From: CAXBDP01 sp041689935
GTDB taxonomy: Bacteria; Bacteroidota; Bacteroidia; Cytophagales; Cyclobacteriaceae
Direction of reading: 5' to 3'
DNA length: 64,000 bases
NCBI GenBank assembly: GCA_041689935.1
Contig: JBDNFI010000012.1
Span: 1-64,000, forward strand
Shown: one piece after another, positions 27,485-37,235 of the stretch
How the letters are laid out: each line of letters starts with the position of its first letter
Numbering within the stretch: the first letter of the stretch is position 1
Translations under genes and position numbers: made by a program
Notes under the pieces: generated by a model
Seen by the model: the letters and a program-made list of their open reading frames with translations, nothing else
Told to the model about the DNA's origin: nothing
Database searches by the model: none

Positions 27485-28373
27485 TTTCTACTTGTTCAGT
27501 ATTTTTTATCACCGTCTGAACCACTTCTTTAATCTTCCTCAATATTTTCCCTTTTGCTGGATCATTTTGCTGAGTAAGCTCTACAGAAAATTCGTAAGCA
27601 ATGCCTTCTTTTTTGATATCCTTAATCAAAAGCTCTTCCGAATCATTCACAAGTTGAGATCGGTATTCAGCTATTCCATGCGAAATGGCCGAAAGTAAGG
27701 CTTCATCCGTGATTGCATGATTGATGGGCAACTCAAAACCAAAGATGACTTTTCGTAAGCTCAATTCTGAATAGCTAATCACTTGCCCAGTAATGATTGC
27801 GCTATTGGGGATTAAGATTTTATCGCCTCCCGCATTTTCCAATACAATATTGAGGAAATTGATGTCTACTATTTTACCATCATGCTCGCCTACCTTAATG
27901 TAATCGTTCAGTGCCAATTGATCACCAAACATCATAATGAGGCCATTGATCATATTATTGATGTAATCCTTAGAAAGGATGGCAATGGCAGCTGCCACAA
28001 TGGTGATAGACGTGAAAAATCTCGCCACATCTATGCCAGTACCAATCAATATGGCAAGGATTAAAATAAAATTGGTCAGGAATGAAGCAATTCTATTGAT
28101 ACCAAGCAGAAATGTGTCTTTAAATTCGGAGTTTCTGTTTTTGCGCTTTTGGTAGAAATAAACCAATATGATGCGCCCAATAGAAACAAGTAAGGCACCT
28201 GACAGGTAAAAGAGTAAGCCTTCGATTATGGTGTAGTCAATATTCCATTTGCGTAATTGACTTAAATAGCTACTTTTAAAAAAAAGTAAGCTAAAAAGGA
28301 TAATGAGTTTGAGAATAAAAAAACCTCTTCTCATCAGTTCTTTTCTATTAAAAAGGTCATTTGTTCTTTTCAT
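27474..28373 (-). CDS. Mechanosensitive ion channel family protein (MscS type)
   Basis: 299 residues. Three to four membrane helices in the first 140 residues; the last, SITIVAAAIAILSKDYINNMINGLIMMFG, is the pore-lining segment. The cytoplasmic beta domain follows (DYIKVGEHDGKIVDINFLNIVLEN, IPNSAIITGQVISYS). Opens under membrane tension to release solutes. The gene overlaps the alkyltransferase-like gene, which suggests one transcript. Confidence 0.92.
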   Translation of the reverse strand: MKRTNDLFNRKELMRRGFFILKLIILFSLLFFKSSYLSQLRKWNIDYTIIEGLLFYLSGALLVSIGRIILVYFYQKRKNRNSEFKDTFLLGINRIASFLTNFILILAILIGTGIDVARFFTSITIVAAAIAILSKDYINNMINGLIMMFGDQLALNDYIKVGEHDGKIVDINFLNIVLENAGGDKILIPNSAIITGQVISYSELSLRKVIFGFELPINHAITDEALLSAISHGIAEYRSQLVNDSEELLIKDIKKEGIAYEFSVELTQQNDPAKGKILRKIKEVVQTVIKNTEQVESER

Positions 28374-28483
28374 AAGAGATTATTTTGAGTCAGAGGTCTA
28401 AGTGAAATTCGTTCTTTGTTATGGCTATGAACCCTTTATCTTATAATTACGGTTAATCGTTATCATTAAAAGTAAAATGGTCT

Positions 28484-28491
28484 TACTTTTG
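28484..28491 (+). promoter_or_regulatory. -7 element upstream of mlaEFD
   Basis: TACTTTTG matches TAnnTTTG, 58 bp before the mlaE ATG. No good TTG lies at the expected distance upstream, so the call rests on the -7 box alone. Confidence 0.4.
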
Positions 28492-28549
28492 CAATTGGAT
28501 TAAAATCCTGTGTTCGGTCTGGTAAATATACTGAACAATAATAGAGCAA

Positions 28550-29329
28550 ATGGCAAGTACTCAATCAGCACTTATAAGAAAAACCGAAAAATTACTTGTA
28601 GAAGTTGGTCTTATTACGCGCTTCATTGGTCGTTATTTTAAGGAAACTTTTACGGGTCCTTTTGAACTTCGCGAAACGGTAAGGCAATGCTATGAGGTTG
28701 GGTATAAAGCCCTCCCGCTTATTAGCGTCACTTCATTGATCGTGGGGTTGGTTTTTACACGCCAATCGAGACCTTCCCTTGAGGAGTTTGGTGCTGCTAG
28801 TTGGTTGCCAGCATTGATTTCTATTGCCATTGTACGTGCTTTAGGGCCACTTATTACGGCCATTATTTGTGCCGGAAAAGTAGGTTCTCAAATAGGAGCA
28901 GAGCTTAGCTCTATGAAAGTAACGGAGCAAATAGATGCGATGGAAGTAAGTGGCTCCAAGCCTTTTCGATACTTGGTGGTAACGCGCGTCACTGCGATGA
29001 CTTTGATGCTACCCATATTGGTGGCTTATGCCGATACTGTTGCTTTATTTGGTGGATTTTTATCTGTAAGCGGTACAGAGCTTACTTCTATTCAGCTATA
29101 TTTCAATCAAGTATTCGAAGCGGTTTCATTTTTGGATATTGTTTCATCATTTATCAAATCGCTCTTTTTTGGTATGTGTATCGGGTTAGTTGCATCTTAT
29201 AAGGGGTACAACTCATCAAAAGGAACAGAGGGCGTCGGAAAAGCGGCAAATACTTCCGTGGTAGTATCTATGTTTTTAATATTTATACTTGAATTATTTG
29301 CTCTGCAAATCACAAATTTGTTTCGTTGA
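28550..29329 (+). CDS. mlaE: MlaE-family phospholipid transport permease
   Basis: 259 residues, five or six helices. Inner-membrane permease of the Mla lipid-transport ABC system that maintains outer-membrane asymmetry. Family motifs: VGLVFTRQSRPSLEEFGAASWLP, ALGPLITAIICAGKVGSQIGAELSSMKVTEQIDAMEV and the C-terminal SYKGYNSSKGTEGVGKAANTSVV. First gene of mlaE-mlaF-mlaD. Confidence 0.95.
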   Translation: MASTQSALIRKTEKLLVEVGLITRFIGRYFKETFTGPFELRETVRQCYEVGYKALPLISVTSLIVGLVFTRQSRPSLEEFGAASWLPALISIAIVRALGPLITAIICAGKVGSQIGAELSSMKVTEQIDAMEVSGSKPFRYLVVTRVTAMTLMLPILVAYADTVALFGGFLSVSGTELTSIQLYFNQVFEAVSFLDIVSSFIKSLFFGMCIGLVASYKGYNSSKGTEGVGKAANTSVVVSMFLIFILELFALQITNLFR

Positions 29330-29331
29330 TT

Positions 29332-30096
29332 ATGAGTCCATCTGCTATAGATACCACCGAGAATGTAATAGAAATAGTAGGCCTGCAAAAAGCTTTTGGA
29401 GATTTGGAGATTCTCAGAGACATTAATCTTGACCTAATGAGAGGCGAAAACTTAGTGGTTTTGGGTAGGTCAGGGCAAGGTAAGTCTGTATTGATAAAAT
29501 GTATTGTAGGCTTATTAATTGCCGATGCAGGTTCGATAAACGTACTGGGCAATGAGGTGACAAAGCTTAATACAAGGGAGTTAGATAAATTGCGACTAAA
29601 AATGGGATTCAATTTTCAGAATAGCGCTCTTTATGATTCAATGACTGTACGAGAAAATTTAGAATTTCCACTGATTCGAAACCATATGCGCAAAACGCGG
29701 AAAGATTTAAATATAATGGTGGAAAAATCTCTTGAGGATGTAGGGATGCTGCACGCGATAGATCAGATGCCATCGGAATTATCAGGTGGAATGCGAAAAA
29801 GAGTGGGTGTAGCAAGAACGCTTATTTTACAACCAGAAATAATGCTTTATGATGAACCTACTGCTGGCCTTGACCCCATTACGGCACAGGAAATAAATGA
29901 GCTGATATTAGAAGTGCAGGAGCGTTTCCAAACTTCATCCATTATAATTACGCATGATATTACCTGCGCAAAAGTGACAGGAAATAGAATAAAAATACTT
30001 ATTGACGGGCTATTTCAAGAGGAAGGCTCTTTCGAACATGTTTCCAAATCGACTGACCCGCGAATCAAACCGTTTTTCGATTACAACGTTTTATAA
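29332..30096 (+). CDS. mlaF: MlaF-family ABC transporter ATP-binding protein
   Basis: 254 residues. ATPase driving the Mla permease. Walker A GRSGQGKSVLIK, signature LSGGMRKRVGVAR, Walker B IMLYDEPTAGLDP and switch His in IIITHDI. The ATG at 29332 starts 2 bp after the mlaE stop; a TTG 6 bp earlier overlaps mlaE and is less likely. Confidence 0.95.
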   Translation: MSPSAIDTTENVIEIVGLQKAFGDLEILRDINLDLMRGENLVVLGRSGQGKSVLIKCIVGLLIADAGSINVLGNEVTKLNTRELDKLRLKMGFNFQNSALYDSMTVRENLEFPLIRNHMRKTRKDLNIMVEKSLEDVGMLHAIDQMPSELSGGMRKRVGVARTLILQPEIMLYDEPTAGLDPITAQEINELILEVQERFQTSSIIITHDITCAKVTGNRIKILIDGLFQEEGSFEHVSKSTDPRIKPFFDYNVL

Positions 30097-30097
30097 T

Positions 30098-31075
30098 ATG
30101 GCAAACGAAAATAAAAATAGAGTTAAGCTAGGCATTTTTGTGATAGTCGCTATTATCTTCATTACAATTGGAGTTTTCAGCATAGGTAACCAAAGTAAGC
30201 TCTTCGTATCCACCTTTACCATACACACCAATTTCAATGATGCGGGAGGATTAATGGGAGGCAATAACGTCCTCTTCTCAGGAGTGAAAATAGGCACTGT
30301 CATACGTGTAAACATCGTTGCCGAGAATGAAGTGTCCGTGGAAATGGCCATAGAAGAACGCCTCCGAGAATTTATTAAAAAGGACTCAAATGCTAAAATT
30401 GGTTCCGATGGACTAATAGGTAATACCATCGTGGTAATTACAGGTGGCATATCTCAAAGTTCACCTGTAGAAGACGGAGATTTTCTACCAGCTATCCAAA
30501 GTGTCGATACAGAAGATATGATGGCTACTTTGCAAATGAATAACGAGAATTTGGTAGGCATTACCGAGCAATTGAGTGTGCTACTCGCAGGGCTAAACCG
30601 AGGCGAAGGCACGTTAGGGAAATTATTTAAAGACACTTCTCTTTATACCAATCTTAACCAAACGATAGAAGGATTGGACCAAATCCGCAGCAGTAGCCTA
30701 ATAGTGACTAATGAATTGCAAATGCTGACAAAAAAACTCAATTCAGAGGATGGTTTAGTATACGCATTGTTTCAGGATGAATCTATGGTGGTTAGTTTAA
30801 GAACAACTTTGGATAATCTTGAAAAGACTTCTACCCAAGCTGATGCTATTACAGCAGAAGTGAAATTGCTTACCGAAAAGTTGAATCAGAGTAATAGTGC
30901 GTTAGATTTGCTTACCAACGATCCGGAATTTGCCGAGTCCCTAAAATCCATGATGCAATATTTGGAATCCAGTTCTGTAAAACTGGATGAAAATATGAAA
31001 GCCTTGCAGTCTAATTTTTTATTGAGAGGCTATTTCAAAAAGCAAGCTAAAGAAGAAGCAAAGAAGAATAATTGA
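30098..31075 (+). CDS. mlaD: MlaD family protein (MCE domain)
   Basis: 325 residues. N-terminal membrane anchor (about 8-30) followed by an MCE domain (about 35-115: FNDAGGLMGGNNVLFSGVKIGTV, SDGLIGNTIVVITGG) and a long helical region. MCE hexamers form the periplasmic lipid channel that works with MlaE/F. It starts 1 bp after the mlaF stop (TATAATATG junction); an upstream in-frame start inside mlaF lacks the family's N-terminus. Confidence 0.95.
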   Translation: MANENKNRVKLGIFVIVAIIFITIGVFSIGNQSKLFVSTFTIHTNFNDAGGLMGGNNVLFSGVKIGTVIRVNIVAENEVSVEMAIEERLREFIKKDSNAKIGSDGLIGNTIVVITGGISQSSPVEDGDFLPAIQSVDTEDMMATLQMNNENLVGITEQLSVLLAGLNRGEGTLGKLFKDTSLYTNLNQTIEGLDQIRSSSLIVTNELQMLTKKLNSEDGLVYALFQDESMVVSLRTTLDNLEKTSTQADAITAEVKLLTEKLNQSNSALDLLTNDPEFAESLKSMMQYLESSSVKLDENMKALQSNFLLRGYFKKQAKEEAKKNN

Positions 31076-31117
31076 GTCCAAAATAATAAGGAAGGTTAAT
31101 CGTTTTAGCTAAAAAGT

Positions 31118-31801
31118 ATGATGAGAGTCCTATTCACCCTATGTCTAATTTTTTTATCAACTCAGCTGCTCCATGCACAAAATAGTGAAAACAGGCCGTT
31201 GGCTGATTTTTTTGAAATAAGAGTAAATGATGGGATTGAAGTAGAGCTGATAAAATCGGAAAACCCCAGAATAGAAATAGAGACCGAAGGAGTGAGTACC
31301 GATAAAGTAGTCACAGATTTATCTAGCGGGAGGTTGAGGATTCGCATGCGCATAGGAATATACCCAGGAGTGCGCGTAAAATGTAAGGTTTATTACAACG
31401 AATTATCGTTGATACAGGCAATGGCCGCAGGAGTGATTACAAGCAATGAAACCTTCAAGGTAGACAGATTGAGTATTACAGCAAATGCGGGAGGCATTGT
31501 GAACTTGAATGTGGAAGCTCGTCGACTAATGTTAGAGGCCATAGCTGCGGGACAAATTTCTCTTACAGGAGAAGCAGAATTTACCATGATAAATGCAGGC
31601 TCTGGAGGACAGATTGACGCTTTTAGTCTGATGGCCAAAGAAGCTGAAGTAAGAGCGAATAGTGGAGCTTCTGTAAACGTGAATGTAATGGATAGCCTTA
31701 GTGGCAGGTCAAGCACAGGCGCACAAGTCAATTATAAAGGATCGCCCTCCAGCTTATTCGTAGAAACACAGCTTGGCGGTACAATAAATCGAGCGTATTA
31801 G
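31118..31801 (+). CDS. Secreted GIN-domain (DUF2807) protein
   Basis: 227 residues with a signal peptide of about 20 residues (ending LLHAQ). The rest fits the head GIN domain family: FFEIRVNDGIEVELIKSENPRIEIE near the start, then regular beta-solenoid turns with repeated AxAxG patterns and the C-terminal GGTINRAY. Probably exported to periplasm or surface; function unknown. A second ATG 3 bp downstream is an equally valid start. It follows mlaD by about 40 bp. Confidence 0.85.
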   Translation: MMRVLFTLCLIFLSTQLLHAQNSENRPLADFFEIRVNDGIEVELIKSENPRIEIETEGVSTDKVVTDLSSGRLRIRMRIGIYPGVRVKCKVYYNELSLIQAMAAGVITSNETFKVDRLSITANAGGIVNLNVEARRLMLEAIAAGQISLTGEAEFTMINAGSGGQIDAFSLMAKEAEVRANSGASVNVNVMDSLSGRSSTGAQVNYKGSPSSLFVETQLGGTINRAY

Positions 31802-31830
31802 TAAATTGATGTTTCTCAACCAATGAAACC

Positions 31831-32295
31831 ATGAAATCCCTAAAGTCAGCTGTTGTAGTTCTTCTCGTTTTATTTATCGCCAATAGTACACAAGCGCAAT
31901 CATCGGATAGCGAACAAGTAAAGGAATTAATAGAAAATCTGTTTGATGCCATGCGGGCAGCAGACGGAGTTGCATTTGGCAAATGTTTTCATGAATCGGC
32001 TAAAATGATGACAGCACTAGTGGACGAGCAAGGGAATACTCGATTGGCAGAGGCGACTGTAAGTGGATTTGTAGAATCAATTTCCAAAGCAGAAGCAGGA
32101 ACTCTTGATGAGCGGATTACAGCTTGGGATATAAAAGTAGATGGCCCAATGGCAATGGCTTGGACCAATTATGAATTCTACAGGGGAGATACTTTCAGCC
32201 ACTGCGGAGTTAATAATTTCACCCTATATAAGGATAATGGTCAGTGGAAAATTGTCCAAATAATTGATACACGGAATAGGGAAGGGTGTAAATAA
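31831..32295 (+). CDS. Secreted NTF2-like (DUF4440/SnoaL-type) protein
   Basis: 154 residues with a signal peptide (about 1-22, ending NSTQAQ). The mature part has the NTF2-like order: an N-terminal helix (VKELIENLFDAMRAADGVAFGKCF), then curved beta strands (ITAWDIKVDGPMAMAWTNYEFYRGD, HCGVNNFTLYKDNGQWKIVQIIDTR). The family holds both enzymes and ligand carriers; no catalytic set is evident here. Three scattered Cys residues (CF, HCG, GCK). Confidence 0.85.
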   Translation: MKSLKSAVVVLLVLFIANSTQAQSSDSEQVKELIENLFDAMRAADGVAFGKCFHESAKMMTALVDEQGNTRLAEATVSGFVESISKAEAGTLDERITAWDIKVDGPMAMAWTNYEFYRGDTFSHCGVNNFTLYKDNGQWKIVQIIDTRNREGCK

Positions 32296-32308
32296 TGTGG
32301 TTATTTCC

Positions 32309-33055
32309 TTAGAAAAACCAAAGCTTAATTGCCAATGCAAATACGGTTACAATAAGGAAACGCTTTATCCATATATCTCCTTTATTGACAGACCATCTTG
32401 AGGCCACCCATCCTCCTCCCGCACTTCCCACGGCTAGGTTCAAGCCCCATATCCAGTTTACCTGATCTTCATAAATAAAAACAGCTAAGGAGGAAAACGT
32501 AAAAAATAATGCAACAAATACCTTGGCGCTGTTTGTTTTTACCAAACTAAATCCATTGATCATGGTAAGTGCAGGAATCATTAAAAATCCAACTCCTGCT
32601 TGAATAAACCCGCCATAGATCCCTATAAAAAAGAAGACAATGATGCCGTAAGTCTGATGTTTAAAATCCATTTTCTCTACTTGGGTTTTAATGGATTTTC
32701 CTCCAAATACAGTCAGTAGAATTACAGCTACCATAATAACCGCCAGTATCCGGTTAAAGACTTCGCCTTCTATATTCACGGCGAAAAAAGCCCCTATAAG
32801 CCCACCAAAGAAGGAAGAAATACCAAGCCAAATACTGTATGGATAGGCGGAAACTCCCTTGCTTTGAAATCCAGCAACGCTAAAAATATTTTGGATAAAA
32901 ACGGCTACTCGATTGGTAGCATTTGCAACCGTGGGTGGTAAGCCAAGAAAAATAAGTAATGGTAAGCTTAGTAAAGAGCCTCCTCCTGCAATGGTATTGA
33001 GAAAGCCAGACGCAAAGCCTACCACCAATACGAGTAAAATCTCACAAAGCTGCAT
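32309..33055 (-). CDS. Sulfite exporter TauE/SafE family permease
   Basis: 248 residues, seven or eight helices. Family signatures: GFASGFLNTIAGGGSLLSLPLLIFLGLPPTVANATNRVA near the N-terminus and GFIQAGVGFLMIPALTMINGFSLVKTNSAKV in the second half. Moves organosulfur or other anions across the inner membrane; the substrate is unassigned. Starts 3 bp after the response-regulator gene's stop, so the two probably share a transcript. Confidence 0.93.
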   Translation of the reverse strand: MQLCEILLVLVVGFASGFLNTIAGGGSLLSLPLLIFLGLPPTVANATNRVAVFIQNIFSVAGFQSKGVSAYPYSIWLGISSFFGGLIGAFFAVNIEGEVFNRILAVIMVAVILLTVFGGKSIKTQVEKMDFKHQTYGIIVFFFIGIYGGFIQAGVGFLMIPALTMINGFSLVKTNSAKVFVALFFTFSSLAVFIYEDQVNWIWGLNLAVGSAGGGWVASRWSVNKGDIWIKRFLIVTVFALAIKLWFF

Positions 33056-33058
33056 GGA

Positions 33059-33811
33059 TTAGTTACTTTGTAATTCTGCCAGGCTTTCTATTAGCAAGGT
33101 GCAGTATTTCTCTACATATTTGGCGATCTGTTCAATTTGGGACTCATCTATATTTGATCCCTCTAGGAGTGCCTTTCCATCTTCTAGTTTTTGGGCTAAG
33201 TCCGGCAAATCAAGCATATCAATATTAGCTTTATGCTTATGTCTGATCTCTCGCAATCGATCCAAGTTTTGCTCTACCAAATATTGATTGTATAGAGTCA
33301 TTAGTTCTTTTAAAGAGCTTATATAGAGCTTTATAAGCTCTTTCATAAAGAAAGCATCTCCTTGGGTCAGAAGAATGATTTTTCTTTTAATTTTATCTTT
33401 TGGAATATGAATTTTATCGCTTGTAGGGTCTTGTAGGTTTATTTCATACGGTTTAGCATATTTGGAAATAATGGCAAATAGTTCCGGTGGGCTAAAGGGT
33501 TTAGTGATAAATTCATTCATGCCAGCGTTGGCAACTTTCTCTTTTATTTCACCAAAAGATGCCGCAGTGAGGGCAATGATAGGTATAGTCTCATAATGAG
33601 AATTTATTTGTCTGATGGATTTGGTAGCTTCAAAGCCATCCATTTCTGGCATTTGAAGATCCATCAATATTAAATCGTAAGACTCTTTCTGAGATTTTTC
33701 CAAGGCAATTCGGCCATTATCAGCTAGGTCTGGATTGATTCCCCATTTTTGAAGATATTTAGTTGCTACTAATTGGTTGACTTCGTTGTCCTCCACTAAA
33801 AGCACCTTCAT
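33059..33811 (-). CDS. Response regulator with C-terminal Hpt-like domain
   Basis: 250 residues. The receiver domain (about 1-120) has the acidic pocket EDNE, the phospho-accepting Asp at 51 (LMDLQMPEMDG), the Thr in IALTAAS and the Lys in FITKPF. The second half is an all-helical domain with HKHKANIDML, similar to the His-box of histidine phosphotransfer domains, as in receiver-Hpt halves of hybrid kinases. No kinase gene is adjacent. The start MKVLLVEDNE at 33811 is preferred; an upstream TTG adds ten unrelated residues. Confidence 0.87.
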   Translation of the reverse strand: MKVLLVEDNEVNQLVATKYLQKWGINPDLADNGRIALEKSQKESYDLILMDLQMPEMDGFEATKSIRQINSHYETIPIIALTAASFGEIKEKVANAGMNEFITKPFSPPELFAIISKYAKPYEINLQDPTSDKIHIPKDKIKRKIILLTQGDAFFMKELIKLYISSLKELMTLYNQYLVEQNLDRLREIRHKHKANIDMLDLPDLAQKLEDGKALLEGSNIDESQIEQIAKYVEKYCTLLIESLAELQSN

Positions 33812-34099
33812 TGAAAAATGTGAGTTGCCAGTCAAATTCAAAATAGTTTTTGATTTTATAATTGATTCAAAGCTTCACGCTAAGCAAAGGTGCAAGTTAT
33901 CGTTTTTTCTATTGCTAGAAGGATACTGTTTTCAAATATTTAGAAATTAAGTGAAGTTTCTAAAACTCAATTTCAGATATATTGTTATTACTCAATTAAA
34001 GCTCTAATATTGTGGTAGTTCATTTATAATTAAATTAAATTGTAAATTATAAATTTTAAAATTATTTTTATGCTTGAAAAGAAATTAAATTAAAATTTT

Positions 34100-34915
34100 G
34101 TGAAAAAAATTAATTTTGTAGTAATAATTAGCTTTTTTATTTTGTCAAACAATGCTTTTGGTCAGGAGAGCGTGCGAACCACAATTTCTATTGGAACCAA
34201 TCTTTCACTATCTACCATCAATGACAAGGGGATGAGTTCTATTCAGTATGATGGATTTATTCCTAGTATTCACTCGCGTTTGGAAAGGCGTAAAGTTAAT
34301 TCTATATCAACGTTCTTTATTAGTGGTGAAAAAGGAATATTAACTCCAAAAGGGAATAAAAATGGAAAAATTGGAACTGCAAATCAGAATGGTTTTACTG
34401 CAAATTATTCTTATCTGAGGAAAATAAATTTAACGCAAAAAAGATGGGCAATTTACACCGGGTTGCAACTTGGGACACTTCTGAGAAGCAGATTGCACAA
34501 CAACTTAGTAAATAGTGCTAGAATTTACGAAAATATCAATCACATTGGTCCAGCAATATATGTTGAAAGGAAGATTAATTTGTTCCAAATGCCTTTAGAT
34601 ATTAGCGTCAGGATGAATGTACCAGTGTTTGCTGCAGTTATTCGACCCTCCGTAACTAATTTGGGAGACTTTCTCGGGAGAAGAGATGAAGAATTGAAAG
34701 ACAGATTCCAAGAGCACGGTTTTACATCCTTTGGCAACCTATTAATGATTCAAAATGAAGTGAGTTTAAAATATCAATTGAACAAATCGGATGCGCTTGC
34801 CATTAACTATTCTTGGCAATACCTTGATTATTCAAAGGTCAATAGCTTACAGTATGCCAGTCAGGTAGTTGGCGTTAGTTATGTTAAAGGTCTTTGGTAC
34901 CAAAAAAATGAATAA
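34100..34915 (+). CDS. Predicted outer-membrane beta-barrel protein
   Basis: 271 residues, GTG start, signal peptide (about 1-22, ending NAFGQ). The mature part is rich in alternating amphipathic strands ending in aromatic residues and closes with SYVKGLWYQKNE, consistent with a small outer-membrane barrel (OmpA-like size). I do not recognise a specific family. The next gene starts 52 bp after its stop; the 34-45 kb region is noticeably AT-rich. Confidence 0.75.
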   Translation: MKKINFVVIISFFILSNNAFGQESVRTTISIGTNLSLSTINDKGMSSIQYDGFIPSIHSRLERRKVNSISTFFISGEKGILTPKGNKNGKIGTANQNGFTANYSYLRKINLTQKRWAIYTGLQLGTLLRSRLHNNLVNSARIYENINHIGPAIYVERKINLFQMPLDISVRMNVPVFAAVIRPSVTNLGDFLGRRDEELKDRFQEHGFTSFGNLLMIQNEVSLKYQLNKSDALAINYSWQYLDYSKVNSLQYASQVVGVSYVKGLWYQKNE

Positions 34916-34967
34916 TTTATTCCAAAATGTTATGAGTAGATTAATTAAAGTTTCTGGATTAAGAAAA

Positions 34968-35972
34968 ATGAGGTTATTAGTAATAATCTTAGTTTTGGGC
35001 ACATTTACCAGCTGTGAACTCGTGTTGCTTGACGATACACAACCAAACAATCCAGCGGGAAATTTTGATGCCTTGTGGAGTATTTTGAATGAGCGATATG
35101 CATTCTTTCAAATAAAAAATGTTGATTGGGATTTGACTTACGAAGAGTTCCGACCAAAAATTAATAATGAAATGAGAAATCCTGAACTCTTTGATGTTTG
35201 TTTCGAGATGTTAGAAACCCTTCGGGATGGACATATTTTTTTGAAAGGGGATGCGAACAGACGAGAATATACAGTAGTGCCAGTATTGGATCAAGGTGTG
35301 TTTAGTAAAAATGTGCTTTTCACTACTTACCTGAGAGAACAGACAGAAGAGATTGATGGTGCCATTTATAGAGATTTTAACGATATTGGATACCTTTATT
35401 ATGAGAGTTTTACGGATGATTTTACTCAAAGTGGCCTCGATAAACTCGTAGATAACCTAGCCAACAAAAGAGGATTAATAATTGATTTAAGAGGAAACTC
35501 TGGAGGAAATCCAAAAAATGCTTTCAGACTTGCAGAGCGTTTGGTGCCTGAACGCAGGGAGGTTATCTACTCGCGAGAGAAAACAGGGCCAGGAAGAGAA
35601 GATTTTTCTGAAAGAGAAATATTCAGTGTCGACCCAAATTCTAAGCGTTTCGATGGCCCTATTACCATCCTCACAAGTAGTATCACCTTCAGTGCAGCTA
35701 ATTTATTCGTGGCGATAATGCGAAATTTTGATCATGTAACACTTTCGGGTAGACCTACTGGTGGAGGTGGAGGAATTCCTGCCGTGTTTGAGCTTCCGAA
35801 TGGCTGGACATTTTCCTATAGTGCATCTCTCATTACAATGCCCGATGGCTATGTGATTGAAAATGGATTCGATCCAGATTTTTTCGTTCAAATCAGTTCA
35901 GGGTTTGTACTGATAGGCAGGGATACCATTCTTGAATTTTCAATCAATAATTTGCGAAATAGGGCGAATTGA
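34968..35972 (+). CDS. S41-family peptidase-like lipoprotein
   Basis: 334 residues; lipoprotein signal peptide with Cys17 (LGTFTSC). The body resembles C-terminal processing/tricorn-type S41 proteases: an N-terminal helical region (WSILNERYAFFQIKNVDWD), the strand RGLIIDLRGNSGGNPKNAFRLAERL, and the nucleophile region ILTSSITFSAANLFVAIM. The general-base Lys is not evident, so activity is uncertain. An ATG at 34932 would add 12 residues. It overlaps the next gene by 4 bp. Confidence 0.85.
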   Translation: MRLLVIILVLGTFTSCELVLLDDTQPNNPAGNFDALWSILNERYAFFQIKNVDWDLTYEEFRPKINNEMRNPELFDVCFEMLETLRDGHIFLKGDANRREYTVVPVLDQGVFSKNVLFTTYLREQTEEIDGAIYRDFNDIGYLYYESFTDDFTQSGLDKLVDNLANKRGLIIDLRGNSGGNPKNAFRLAERLVPERREVIYSREKTGPGREDFSEREIFSVDPNSKRFDGPITILTSSITFSAANLFVAIMRNFDHVTLSGRPTGGGGGIPAVFELPNGWTFSYSASLITMPDGYVIENGFDPDFFVQISSGFVLIGRDTILEFSINNLRNRAN

Positions 35973-36880
35973 AATTTCTATTTGCCATAGCGTTTTCAAT
36001 CCTTTTTGTAGCCTCATGTACCGCTCCGAAGGAAAAGGAAATTGGGTATAGAGCTGTTGATTTCGAAAGATTTGGTGATTACTGGTATAAAGGGAAAGCC
36101 GAGCTAAATGCCTACCACCTCTCCCAATTCCGCTATGGCCAAGTAGTAGAAGGAGAGGCCGTTTTAATTTTTGTGACAGAGGATTTTTCTCGTAGCAAAA
36201 AGGTGAAAGTGGATGAGATTGACAATGAAGATATGGCTCAAGTAAAGGTGATGAAACTAAATGCCACCCGCGATTTTCTTACTGGAATATATCCTTATCA
36301 TCTGATGTCCTCTACCTTTACACCCATTTACGGGGATGAGCAAAGTTTAAAAATAACCGCCTCCTCACAAGAATGGTGTGGGCAATCTTTTACCTTGATA
36401 GAGCGGGAGGATAAAGATTTCAACGCTATTCTTCATTCATATTTCGAGTCAGAAGCAAACTATTCTTCCACAATTTCTGGAGTACTGGAAGATGAGCTAT
36501 GGAATTTAATTCGCCTAAATCCAGATCTACTGCCACAGGGTGAATTTATGGCTGTGCCGGGCGTGCTATCCCAGCGTATGTCGCATGCCGAATTGATGCC
36601 GTACAAAGCAAATGCAGAATTGGTTGATTCAGGAATAGAATTTATGGAAGTAGATCGCCCAACAAAAAAATATAGTATTCAATATCCCGAAATAGGGCGA
36701 GAGTTAATGATTTATTTTACTGCTTCATTCCCCTTTGAAATCTTGGCTTGGGAAGAAAAAGCATCCTTCCGGGATCAAGCGTATACTCGCGCCATCCGCA
36801 AAGGGAATTTGATGCTAGACTACTGGAAAAGAAACGCCCCAGCAGATACCGTTTGGAGAGATTCGTTGAAGTTGCGATGA
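35969..36880 (+). CDS. Bacteroidota lipoprotein, often mislabelled 'septum formation inhibitor Maf'
   Basis: 303 residues from a TTG start in the TTGA overlap with the upstream gene; the following signal peptide (Cys17, lipobox VASC) supports it and no ATG competes. Conserved segments YWYKGKAELNAYHLSQFRYGQVVEGEAVLIFVTEDF, TGIYPYHLMSSTF and SSQEWCGQSFTL match, from memory, a Bacteroidota family deposited under the name Maf although it is not related to the Maf nucleotide pyrophosphatase. Function unknown. The last 36 codons are duplicated at 40.2 kb as a gene remnant. Confidence 0.85.
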   Translation: MKFLFAIAFSILFVASCTAPKEKEIGYRAVDFERFGDYWYKGKAELNAYHLSQFRYGQVVEGEAVLIFVTEDFSRSKKVKVDEIDNEDMAQVKVMKLNATRDFLTGIYPYHLMSSTFTPIYGDEQSLKITASSQEWCGQSFTLIEREDKDFNAILHSYFESEANYSSTISGVLEDELWNLIRLNPDLLPQGEFMAVPGVLSQRMSHAELMPYKANAELVDSGIEFMEVDRPTKKYSIQYPEIGRELMIYFTASFPFEILAWEEKASFRDQAYTRAIRKGNLMLDYWKRNAPADTVWRDSLKLR

Positions 36881-37235
36881 AGCCCACATTTCATTGGGAA
36901 TTATTTTACTGATTTTAGAAATTACTGAATTTACTGTTTGGAATCCGAGTAATTCACTCATTACATAAAAAAACTACATTTTATTGCTCATTTTAAGGCT
37001 TTTATCTATATAAAGATTCGTGCAAAATTTGCTTTCTTAATCAACAGTAATGACTCTTTGTAAATGATAATAAATCACTAAGCATCCTTCAAAAATGAAT
37101 TCTTTATCCGGCCTCTTAGAAACAAAAGTTTGGTTAAAGAATAATTTGAACCTGTTTTGTTGTTTGAAAAATAACTGTTGAAATATTAGTATTAATCATA
37201 TTTTTTTTTATAATTTAACTCAGCAATTAAATAAA
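36881..37235. other. AT-rich intergenic region, no gene seen
   Basis: About 355 bp with no open frame of note on either strand. It separates the lipoprotein gene from the small-peptide genes and holds A/T runs just before 37236. No clear promoter match. Confidence 0.6.
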